DNA from: Lachnospiraceae bacterium UBA1721
Lineage (GTDB): Bacteria; Bacillota; Clostridia; Lachnospirales; Lachnospiraceae
NCBI GenBank assembly: GCA_002317155.1
Contig: DCIR01000052.1
Coordinates: 1 to 18,757, forward strand
DNA length: 18,757 nucleotides
Direction of reading: 5' to 3'
Both the position numbers and the translations under genes were made by a program. The stretch's first letter is position 1. The number at the start of each line of letters is the position of its first letter. Of the stretch, positions 1 through 7,112 are shown piece by piece. The notes beneath the pieces are model-generated. The model ran no database searches and was not told the origin of the DNA. It worked only from the letters and a program-made list of their open reading frames with translations.

Positions 1-791
1 GCCTTAGAAGAGCTTTCAACGGAGTGGATTATGTGATTCATGCAGCTGCATTAAAGCAGGTTCCTGCATGCGAATATAATCCCAATGAAGCGATTAAGAC
101 AAATATCCATGGTGCTATGAATATTATTGAGGCGGCTTTGGATACTGATGTTCAGAAGGTTGTGGCATTGTCTACAGACAAGGCGGTTAATCCTGTAAAC
201 CTCTATGGTGGTACTAAGTTGGTTTCTGATAAGTTGTTTATCGCTGCCAATGCATATGCAGGGGCTAGTAATCTGAATTTCTCTATTGTACGTTATGGTA
301 ATGTAGCAGGTAGCCGTGGCTCAGTAATTCCGTTCTTCAATAATATTATTAGGAATGGTGGAACAGAGCTTCCTATTACAGACTATCGTATGACTAGATT
401 CTGGATTAGTCTTGAGGAAGGCGTGAAGTTGGTAATCAAGGCATTGGAAGAGGCTAAAGGTGGAGAAACATTTATCAGTAAGATCCCTTCTTTCAAAATT
501 ACAGATTTAGCAGAGGCGATGCTTCCCGGATGTGTGAAGCCGGAAGTGGGCATTCGTGAGGGCGAGAAGCTTCACGAGATTATGGTTACAGTAGAAGATT
601 CGATGACCACGTATGAATACGATAAGCATTTTATTGTATATCCTCAGATGGTATGGAGTGAGAAGAGAATGCCTGTGCCTACTGGCAAGAAGGTTCCGGA
701 AGGATTTTCTTATAGCTCTGATATTAACTCAGAGTGGTTGACTGTTGAGCAGATCAGAGAGTTGCTTAAGACTATTGATTTGGAGCACTAA
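1..791 (+). CDS. pseB: UDP-N-acetylglucosamine 4,6-dehydratase (inverting), PseB/FlaA1 type, 5' partial
   Basis: Short-chain dehydrogenase/reductase-type sugar-nucleotide enzyme. PseB converts UDP-GlcNAc to a 4-keto-6-deoxy-L-arabino-hexulose in the cytoplasm, the first step toward pseudaminic acid or related 2,4-diamino sugars. The reading frame is open from base 3, before any usable start, so the gene begins upstream of the window; about 262 residues are visible of a family length near 330-345, so the N-terminal NAD(P)-binding Rossmann glycine motif is off the edge. Visible family marks are YVIHAAALKQVP near the start, the LSTDKAVNP stretch, and the catalytic-type YGGTK (Tyr and Lys of the YxxxK motif), followed by VRYGNVAGSRGSVIPFF. 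The stop is at 789-791. Directly downstream lie a hairpin and a PseC-like aminotransferase, the expected next enzyme, which supports the assignment. RmlB- or CapD-like dehydratases are the main alternative, but the sequence reads best as PseB. Confidence 0.9.
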   Translation, partial: LRRAFNGVDYVIHAAALKQVPACEYNPNEAIKTNIHGAMNIIEAALDTDVQKVVALSTDKAVNPVNLYGGTKLVSDKLFIAANAYAGASNLNFSIVRYGNVAGSRGSVIPFFNNIIRNGGTELPITDYRMTRFWISLEEGVKLVIKALEEAKGGETFISKIPSFKITDLAEAMLPGCVKPEVGIREGEKLHEIMVTVEDSMTTYEYDKHFIVYPQMVWSEKRMPVPTGKKVPEGFSYSSDINSEWLTVEQIRELLKTIDLEH

Positions 792-805
792 TTAGTGAAC
801 ATGAT

Positions 806-832
806 AACGGCCCACGAAAGTGGGCTGTTTTA
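806..832 (+). terminator. Hairpin with GAAA loop and short U tract between pseB and pseC
   Basis: AACGGCCCAC and GTGGGCTGTT pair over 10 bp (one G-U) around a GAAA loop, followed by TTTTAT. The stem is strong but the U tract is short, so this may be a leaky terminator that lowers expression of pseC and the genes after it relative to pseB. A direct repeat GGTGAATATT follows at 837-846 and 859-868; I see no clear promoter before the next gene. Confidence 0.6.
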
Positions 833-901
833 TATAGGTGAATATTGCTGTGAATAATGGTGAATATTTCCCGATGAGGATGTGATGGAGGAAATTAAGG
901 C

Positions 902-2098
902 ATGGATAAATTAGCAATAGATGGTGGTTATCCTGTGCGCAACAATAAAATATATTATGGACATCAGTGGGTTGATGAAGATGATGTGCAGGCAGTGACT
1001 GATATTCTTAGAAGTGACTATTTGACTTGTGGTCCTATGGTCTCAGAGATGGAGAGAGCGCTAGAGATATACACAGGTGCCAAGCATGCTGTCGCTGTAT
1101 CTAATGGTACAGCAGCTCTTCATTGTGCATGTATTGCAGCAGGGATTGGCCCCGGGGATGAAGTGATTACTACACCTCTTACCTTTGCGGCTTCTGCTAA
1201 CTGTGCGTTGTATTGCGGAGCTACGCCTGTATTTGCTGATATCAATCCTGATACATATAACATTGATCCTGATAGCATCAGAGCACATATCACAGAGAAG
1301 ACCAAGGCTGTAGTGGCTGTTGACTTCACAGGACAGGTTGTTGAGGTAGAGAAGATTAGAGCTATCTGCGATGAATTTAACCTGATTTTCATCGAAGATG
1401 CAGCTCATTCTATTGCGTCTAGATACAATGGAAAGCAGGTAGGTTCATTAGCTGATATCACTACATTCAGCTTCCATCCGGTTAAAACTATTACTGCCGG
1501 CGAAGGTGGAGCCTGCCTGACTAATGATGATAAGCTGTATCAGAAGCTGGTGCTGGCGCATACACATGGTATTACTCATGACGAGAGTCTGATGGAAGGT
1601 GCACCGCACGAAGGCCCATGGTATTACGAGCAGATATCTCTAGGGTATAATTATCGTATTACAGACTTCCAGGCAGCACTGATTGTCAGTCAGATGAAGA
1701 AGCTTGATTCATTTGCTGCCAGACGTAAGGAGATAGTGTGTAGGTACAATGAGGCATTTGCGAAGATGCCGGAGATAATAGTACAGAGAGAAATCCCGGA
1801 ATCTGATACATGCAGACATCTGTATATTATCAGGCTGGATTTAGATAAGCTTAATTGCACTAGAAGAGAGTTCTTCGATGCGATGAGTGCGGAGAATGTA
1901 CAGTGTCAGATACACTATGTCCCCGTATACTGGTTCCCTTACTATCAGCGTCTAGGTTATGATAAGGGACTATGCCCAAATGTTGAGAAGGTGTATGAGG
2001 GTATCATGAGTATTCCTTTGTATCCTAAGATGACAGATCAGGATGTGAAGGACGTAATCCACGCAGTGACTAAGGTCGTGGAAAACTATAGAAAATAA
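902..2098 (+). CDS. pseC: UDP-4-amino-4,6-dideoxy-N-acetyl-beta-L-altrosamine transaminase (DegT/DnrJ/EryC1 family)
   Basis: PLP-dependent sugar aminotransferase of 398 residues. PseC transfers an amino group to C4 of the PseB product. Family features are the N-terminal YYGHQWVDEDDVQAV and LTCGPMVSEMERAL segments, AVAVSNGTAALH (phosphate and substrate binding), DFTGQ, the PLP-holding IEDAAHSIAS at about 164-173 and the TFSFHPVKTITAGEGG motif, in which Lys195 should form the Schiff base. The C-terminal part (QIHYVPVYWFPYYQRLGY) is typical of the PseC subgroup. The start is set by GGAGG at 887-891, 10 nt before the ATG. The stop overlaps the next start by one base (TAATG), implying translational coupling to the DUF4012 gene. 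Later pseudaminic acid enzymes (PseH, PseG, PseI, PseF) are not in the window, so the final sugar could be pseudaminic acid or a simpler 4-amino-4,6-dideoxy sugar. Confidence 0.9.
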   Translation: MDKLAIDGGYPVRNNKIYYGHQWVDEDDVQAVTDILRSDYLTCGPMVSEMERALEIYTGAKHAVAVSNGTAALHCACIAAGIGPGDEVITTPLTFAASANCALYCGATPVFADINPDTYNIDPDSIRAHITEKTKAVVAVDFTGQVVEVEKIRAICDEFNLIFIEDAAHSIASRYNGKQVGSLADITTFSFHPVKTITAGEGGACLTNDDKLYQKLVLAHTHGITHDESLMEGAPHEGPWYYEQISLGYNYRITDFQAALIVSQMKKLDSFAARRKEIVCRYNEAFAKMPEIIVQREIPESDTCRHLYIIRLDLDKLNCTRREFFDAMSAENVQCQIHYVPVYWFPYYQRLGYDKGLCPNVEKVYEGIMSIPLYPKMTDQDVKDVIHAVTKVVENYRK

Positions 2099-4386
2099 TG
2101 AATGTAATATTTAAGAGAAATAATAAACGTAATAATCATAAACCGAATAAAAAAAGAGTAATTATTATCGGTTCTGTTATCGGTGCTGTAGTATTGGCGC
2201 TCGCTATTTTTGCAATATATGGAGCGCTACAGATTAAGCCTATCAAGGCTCAGGCCGGCGTCATTAAAGCAGATGTCAGTAATGTAGCATCATGTATCGC
2301 ACAGCGCGATATGACAGCTGCCGTAGTAGCATCAGACCAGATTCGTGTAGATAGTAGTGCGCTGCGAGACAGTATATCTACGCCGTATTGGAAAGTGATA
2401 GCGAGTCTGCCTATAGTGGGTAAGCAGATTAAGTCTGCTATAAGTCTGACAGAGATATTAGACACTACAAATGATAATATCATCGTGCCGTTAATCGGTT
2501 TATTAGAGGCACATCCTACCGATACAGTAATGGTGGACGGATATATAAATGCAGATGCTGTGATAGCATATGTAGAGTATTTTGATAGCATTACACCTGT
2601 GATGAATGATGTATCTGTGAGGATGCAGGAAGTAGATGTCAGTCTGGTGGATACAGACGGCAAGATTACTGCATATCTTAATGGATTTATCCAGCTGGCG
2701 GATGTAGTCAATGAGGCATCCGGAAGAGTGCTGGTGCCTACAGTAGATATGCTACGTGAATATCCTATAGATTCGATCAAAACAGAGACCGGATATAATA
2801 ACGAAGCTCTTAGAAGTTATCTGATATTTATAGATGGATTGCTTCCCGAAGTGGAGTATATTGCATCATATATTGAGAACAAAGACCTGGGCGTACTGGA
2901 TGCTAACGGTAAGGTGAAGGAATATACTGCAGAGATTACTTCTTTTGTAGGATTCCTGGATGATGCATCGAAAAAGGTAATCAGACCGCTGATAGATCAG
3001 CTAGAACAGACACCTCTTGATAATATCAAGGCTGACGGCGGATTTAATGTAGTAGTCATCAACGAGTATCTTACATTTATAGAAGGCGTAATGCCTGACT
3101 TCCGAGAGATATCATTAGAGATGGATGCGCTGGATGTGTCACTCCTTGATGCTAATGGAAAGATATCAGAATATCAGGATAAGCTGGACCATATAATCGA
3201 TACGTATGAAAAAGGTGAGAAATATTTGCCATTGATTCATACTATATTGGGTGATGGAAGTGACAGGTTCTATTTTCTGGGCACACAGGGTACGTCAGAG
3301 ATACGTGCTTCAGGGGGATTCCCCGGAACAGTGGGAAGCCTTAGTATAGAGAATGGACTTCTCTTTATAGGGGATTTTCATCCGATACATGATGATTTTT
3401 ATCCGTATATGCCTATACCTGTAGCTGCAAATGTTACAGCTGAGGAGAGGGATTTGTTCTATGGTATGCCTTTTCCATGGGACGCTGACTTTTGTCCTGA
3501 TTTTGAGCGTGTGGGAGAGATATGGGCAGTTTCATACGAAAAATGTAAGGATAAGAAGGTGGATGGCGTAATATCATTGACTCCTTCTATTATTCAGGAC
3601 CTCCTCGTATTCCTTGGTGATATTGAACTTTCTGACGGAACAGTACTTACCGGAGAGAATGCTACCAGATTTCTTAATTTTGAGATATATGCCAAGTATC
3701 AAAGTGTAAGTGCAGGAGGCGATAACGAATCAAGAAATGAGTATGCAGACAGTTTATTTGCAGAAATTGCAGAAAAGACTATGTCACTGCTCATTGATGA
3801 ATTCAAGGTGGCCTACATGCCAGAGTTCCTAGGTGTACTTAGCGATGGCATTGAATCACGTAATATTATGTTCTGGTTCTCAGATGAAGAAGAGCAGGAG
3901 ATAGCTATCAGTAGCGGAAGCTCAGGTGGACTTAATTCTGACCCTGAAAATCCTGAGGCGGGAGTGTATTTTAGCCTCTGCAATGCTTGTAAGATGGGCT
4001 GGTATCTGGATATCAACATTGAATGTAGTGAACCTGTAGTAAATGTAGATAATTCGTGTACCTATGATGTCGCAGTTACATTTACCAATACTATCACATA
4101 TCAGGAGGCAAGTGCTTACTACGGATATATTAATACCGGAAATGGTTCTATGAGCTGTCTGATTCATCTTTTTGCACCCGCAGGAGGTACTGTATCTGAT
4201 TTTTCTGTTACCGGTGGATTTACCATTACAGAGAAGACATACAGAGATTGGGAACTGGGATATATGAGAGGATATTTATCACCCGGCGGAAGTACGACGG
4301 TTACGTATAAAGTGACCACGGCACCCGGAGTGGATACTCCCTTAGGATTCTCTGTGACTCCTAATATGACAGAATACAGAGACTGA
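2098..4386 (+). CDS. DUF4012-family membrane-anchored protein with three internal repeats
   Basis: A protein of 762 residues. A basic cytoplasmic N terminus (1-20) precedes one membrane helix at about 21-44 (VIIIGSVIGAVVLALAIFAI); the rest should lie outside the membrane. Residues 129-378 contain three copies of a unit of about 83 residues, each with a P-x-D turn (HPTD, YPID, TPLD), a helix ending in a YF/FI-D/E-x-hydrophobic-P pattern and a D-x-(D/N)-GK-hydrophobic-x-(A/E)-Y end (VDTDGKITAY, LDANGKVKEY, LDANGKISEY). The DUF4012 core begins near 388 with RFYFLGTQGTSEIRASGGFPG and ends in a beta-rich region to 762. The function of DUF4012 is not established to my knowledge; members often sit in exopolysaccharide loci of Gram-positive bacteria, as here. 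The start shares a base with the pseC stop and has no strong binding site of its own, so it is probably translationally coupled. No frameshift is visible. Confidence 0.8.
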   Translation: MNVIFKRNNKRNNHKPNKKRVIIIGSVIGAVVLALAIFAIYGALQIKPIKAQAGVIKADVSNVASCIAQRDMTAAVVASDQIRVDSSALRDSISTPYWKVIASLPIVGKQIKSAISLTEILDTTNDNIIVPLIGLLEAHPTDTVMVDGYINADAVIAYVEYFDSITPVMNDVSVRMQEVDVSLVDTDGKITAYLNGFIQLADVVNEASGRVLVPTVDMLREYPIDSIKTETGYNNEALRSYLIFIDGLLPEVEYIASYIENKDLGVLDANGKVKEYTAEITSFVGFLDDASKKVIRPLIDQLEQTPLDNIKADGGFNVVVINEYLTFIEGVMPDFREISLEMDALDVSLLDANGKISEYQDKLDHIIDTYEKGEKYLPLIHTILGDGSDRFYFLGTQGTSEIRASGGFPGTVGSLSIENGLLFIGDFHPIHDDFYPYMPIPVAANVTAEERDLFYGMPFPWDADFCPDFERVGEIWAVSYEKCKDKKVDGVISLTPSIIQDLLVFLGDIELSDGTVLTGENATRFLNFEIYAKYQSVSAGGDNESRNEYADSLFAEIAEKTMSLLIDEFKVAYMPEFLGVLSDGIESRNIMFWFSDEEEQEIAISSGSSGGLNSDPENPEAGVYFSLCNACKMGWYLDINIECSEPVVNVDNSCTYDVAVTFTNTITYQEASAYYGYINTGNGSMSCLIHLFAPAGGTVSDFSVTGGFTITEKTYRDWELGYMRGYLSPGGSTTVTYKVTTAPGVDTPLGFSVTPNMTEYRD

Positions 4387-4468
4387 TAGGTGCTGATGTG
4401 GGGGTAGATGTAGCAGTAGCAGTAGCATATCTGTCGCATATTGGTGGCATGTGATATGGGGCGTGAGA

Positions 4469-4497
4469 TTGACATGCCCGGTATACAGGATTATCAT
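4469..4497 (+). promoter_or_regulatory. Sigma-A type promoter for the cps regulatory operon
   Basis: TTGACA at 4469-4474 and TATCAT at 4492-4497 are separated by exactly 17 bp, a near-consensus housekeeping promoter. It lies in the 159-bp gap after the DUF4012 gene, about 50 bp before the start chosen for the phosphatase gene, so the phosphatase/Wzz/kinase/cohesin-like genes can be transcribed apart from pseC. A short GTAGCA triplet run at about 4410-4427 lies upstream. Confidence 0.75.
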
Positions 4498-4545
4498 AGA
4501 TATGTTATTCTGTTATATTATGTGCTGATAAGGAGTGGATGTGTT

Positions 4546-5277
4546 ATGCATAAAAGTGAAGACAGATTCGTGGATATGCATATTCACATTTTACCCGGAA
4601 TAGATGATGGTTCTCAGAGTATGGAGACTACTATCGAGATGCTACGAATAGCACAAAAGAGCGGGACTACAGATATGATTGTCACTCCTCATTTTAAGAA
4701 CGGACATCATAATGCCGGCTATGAGAGGATAGTGAGTCTGATTGATAAGGTTACAGCTGTAGCCAGGGACGAGGGGATTGATATTAATCTGTATCCCGGG
4801 AATGAACTTCTGTATTATGATGGCTGTGCGGATGATATCGTGGCCGGGAAGATATGTTCGATGAATGATACTGACAGGGTGTTGGTAGAGTTTTTCCCCG
4901 GTGAGAGAGCTACGTATATACGTAATGCGGTAGATGCGATTATCAGTGTGGGATTTGTGCCGATAGTCGCACATGTGGAGCGATATGAGTGTACGGTGGC
5001 TAATCCTGAGCTGGTGTATGAACTTAAGCGTATGGGCGCTGAGATACAGATTAATGCCGCAAGTGTGGAAGGTAAGCTCGGACTAAAGATTAAAAAGTAT
5101 GTAGCCGGATTGCTGCGGGATGAAGTGGTGGACTATATAGGCACGGATGCGCATGACAGCAAGAGGCGTATACCTGACACTAGGAAGTGTATGGCAGTGC
5201 TTCGTAAGATATGTGATGAGCAGTATATAGAGAATATTACTTATAATAATGCTATGGATATAATAAGTGCGGACTGA
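4546..5277 (+). CDS. cpsB: PHP-type protein-tyrosine phosphatase, CpsB/YwqE family
   Basis: Manganese-dependent tyrosine phosphatase of 243 residues with a PHP metal-binding fold. It removes phosphate from the Tyr-rich tail of the CpsD-type kinase and so controls capsule or exopolysaccharide output. Metal ligands appear in order: DMHIHILPGIDDGS near the N terminus (HxH plus Asp), the acidic ME of SMETTIEML, TPHF, HVERYE and the C-terminal GTDAHDSKRR. I chose ATG 4546 because AAGGAG at 4530-4535 lies 10 nt upstream and the family begins just before the DMHIH motif; the in-frame sequence back to 4441 has no family-like residues or binding site. Length agrees with CpsB/YwqE proteins (about 240-255). 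The next gene, encoding the kinase activator, begins 8 bp after the stop, so the phosphatase, activator and kinase are co-transcribed from the promoter at 4469. Confidence 0.9.
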   Translation: MHKSEDRFVDMHIHILPGIDDGSQSMETTIEMLRIAQKSGTTDMIVTPHFKNGHHNAGYERIVSLIDKVTAVARDEGIDINLYPGNELLYYDGCADDIVAGKICSMNDTDRVLVEFFPGERATYIRNAVDAIISVGFVPIVAHVERYECTVANPELVYELKRMGAEIQINAASVEGKLGLKIKKYVAGLLRDEVVDYIGTDAHDSKRRIPDTRKCMAVLRKICDEQYIENITYNNAMDIISAD

Positions 5278-5285
5278 GGTTAGAG

Positions 5286-6377
5286 ATGAGAACGGATAAT
5301 AAAGCAAATGATAAGAATACGATTGATTTGATGGAAATACTGGGTGTGCTTCTTCACTATGCCTGGATAATCATTATCAGTGCTGTAGTAATGACGGCAG
5401 CCGGTTTTGCAGTGAGCAAATTCGTAATGACACCTATGTATACCTCTGATACCGGTATATACATTATGTCCAAGCAGAATGATCAATCGAGTGTGACTTA
5501 TAGTGATACTCAGCTGGCTTCTCAGTTGACCAAGGACTATGAGGAATTGATTACATGTCGTACTGTGCTTGAGAATGTAATAGAAGAGTGCGAGCTTAAT
5601 GATAGTTATCGTGGTCTCAAGTCACGTGTAAGTGTAAGTAATAAAGCCAACACACGTATTATCACTATTGCTGTAACTGATGCCAGCCCTGAGAAGGCAC
5701 AGACAATAGCGAACTGTATTCGTGAGACAGCTGCTAAGCATATCACTAATGTAACAGATATCGAGGCTGTTACCGTGGTTGATGAGGCTAATTTGCCCAC
5801 ATCACCCAGTGAGCCTTCTGTCAAGAAATATACATTGTTGGCAGCTATGGTTGGTTTGGTGCTCAGTGCAGGTGTGATAATTATCAGATTTATGCTTGAT
5901 GATACTATCAAGACTGCAGAGGATGTAGAGAATTATCTGGGACTGAGTGCACTGGCACTTATTCCTGTGATGGAAGTAATAGATGACCAGGGTAATAAGG
6001 CGGGTAAGAAGTCCGGCAAGAAGACGGCTTCGGAGCATGGAAATAAGCCGGTGAAGAGTGCACCTTCAAGACCTGCACAGACCACTTCAGAGAGATATGA
6101 AGAAGATGCTCCGGTAAGAACTGCTCAGGGAGCAACTTCGCAGGGGGCTTCGGCAAGACCTGTTCAGGGAGCAACTGCGCAGGGGGCTTCGACAAGACCT
6201 GTTCAGGGTGTAACTGCGCAGGGGGCTTCGACAAGACCGGCTCAGGCGTCTCCTGTAAGGGTGGCGCAGGGAAGTCTTAGACCTTCACAGGATGGTCAGA
6301 GACCTGCACCGGTACGTAAGGTTCAGCGTGTTAAGGAAGTTGAACTGGAAGAAATTACTATTGAGGACTTAGATTAG
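5286..6377 (+). CDS. Wzz/YveK-type polysaccharide chain-length regulator and tyrosine-kinase activator with repeat-bearing tail
   Basis: A 363-residue inner-membrane polysaccharide co-polymerase. It spans the membrane twice, at about residues 22-46 (AWIIIISAVVMTAAGFAVSKF) and 180-202 (TLLAAMVGLVLSAGVIIIRF). The outer loop between them is the Wzz domain, including the Pro-rich LPTSPSEPSVKK just before the second helix. In Gram-positive bacteria the cytoplasmic tail of this protein activates the separate CpsD kinase. Here the tail is unusually long (about 160 residues): a Lys/Ser-rich stretch, three 13-residue repeats of the type QGATAQGASTRPV (39-bp DNA units at 6123-6239) and a charged end (VKEVELEEITIEDLD) that could be the kinase-contacting tip. 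The next gene's binding site overlaps this stop codon, indicating tight coupling. Assignment to the Wzz family is secure; the function of the repeats is unknown. Confidence 0.88.
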   Translation: MRTDNKANDKNTIDLMEILGVLLHYAWIIIISAVVMTAAGFAVSKFVMTPMYTSDTGIYIMSKQNDQSSVTYSDTQLASQLTKDYEELITCRTVLENVIEECELNDSYRGLKSRVSVSNKANTRIITIAVTDASPEKAQTIANCIRETAAKHITNVTDIEAVTVVDEANLPTSPSEPSVKKYTLLAAMVGLVLSAGVIIIRFMLDDTIKTAEDVENYLGLSALALIPVMEVIDDQGNKAGKKSGKKTASEHGNKPVKSAPSRPAQTTSERYEEDAPVRTAQGATSQGASARPVQGATAQGASTRPVQGVTAQGASTRPAQASPVRVAQGSLRPSQDGQRPAPVRKVQRVKEVELEEITIEDLD

Positions 6378-6389
6378 GAGGAAGATCAT

Positions 6390-7112
6390 ATGCAGCAGTT
6401 TGAAATTAATAAGCGTGATATGGACTTCCGTTCCAAGGAAGCTTTTAAGACACTGAGAACCAATATAGAGTTCTCAGGCGAGGATATTAAGGTTATTGCT
6501 TTTACCAGTACTACACCGAATGAAGGTAAGAGCTCTGTGTCATTTGAGCTGGCTATTTCTTTTGCACAGGCCGGTAAGAAGACACTTCTCATAGATGCCG
6601 ATCTTAGAAAGTCGGTAATGAGATCTAGATACAAGAAGGGTAATGTTAAGTTCGGATTGACCAACTGCCTGGTAGGTAAGAAGGTATTTTCCGATGTGGT
6701 CTGCGAGACGGACGTGCCAAATTTCTATATGGTTTTTGCAGGACCTGTGCCGCCCAATCCCAGTGAGCTTCTTGGTGGCAATAAGTTCAAGAAGCTGATT
6801 GAGTCTTGCAGAGAGGTATTTGACGTGATAATTGTCGATACACCGCCTGTAGGAAGCGTAATCGATGCCGCAATTGTATCTAAGGTATGTGATGGTATTA
6901 TCATGGTAATGGAGGCCGGTGCTATCAGCTATAGATTTGCTCAGAAGAGCAAGGAGCAGCTGGATGTAGCCGGAGCTAAGATTCTGGGAGTAGTGCTTAA
7001 CAAGGTCAACCTTACAGGTAAGGGCTACTATGGCAAGTATTACGGAAAATATTACGGTAAATACTATGGAAAGTATTATGGTGAATATTACGGAAGCGAT
7101 ACAAACAAATAG
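6390..7112 (+). CDS. cpsD: CpsD/YwqD-type bacterial tyrosine kinase (BY-kinase)
   Basis: A 240-residue cytoplasmic P-loop kinase that autophosphorylates on C-terminal tyrosines and, with the Wzz partner, regulates polysaccharide polymerisation and export. Visible motifs: EAFKTLRTNIEFS at the N terminus (oligomerisation segment of the family), Walker A TPNEGKSS, Walker A' LLIDADLRKS and Walker B VIIVDTPPVGS. The tail is a strict four-residue repeat (YYGK five times, then YYGE and YYG), giving twelve closely packed tyrosines as phosphorylation sites. AGGAGG at 6376-6381 lies 8 nt before the ATG and overlaps the previous stop. The last codons (TNK, stop 7110-7112) fall inside the first unit of an 18-bp tandem repeat, and the next reading frame probably begins inside this gene. 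The cognate phosphatase is two genes upstream. Confidence 0.92.
   Translation: MQQFEINKRDMDFRSKEAFKTLRTNIEFSGEDIKVIAFTSTTPNEGKSSVSFELAISFAQAGKKTLLIDADLRKSVMRSRYKKGNVKFGLTNCLVGKKVFSDVVCETDVPNFYMVFAGPVPPNPSELLGGNKFKKLIESCREVFDVIIVDTPPVGSVIDAAIVSKVCDGIIMVMEAGAISYRFAQKSKEQLDVAGAKILGVVLNKVNLTGKGYYGKYYGKYYGKYYGKYYGEYYGSDTNK

Noticed and set aside
4409..4427. GTAGCA triplet run as a phase-variation tract
   Set aside because: Only about three units, non-coding, and upstream of the promoter; too short to claim.
4441..4545. N-terminal extension of the phosphatase from 4441
   Set aside because: The extension contains the promoter region, has no binding site and does not resemble the family; ATG 4546 is well supported.
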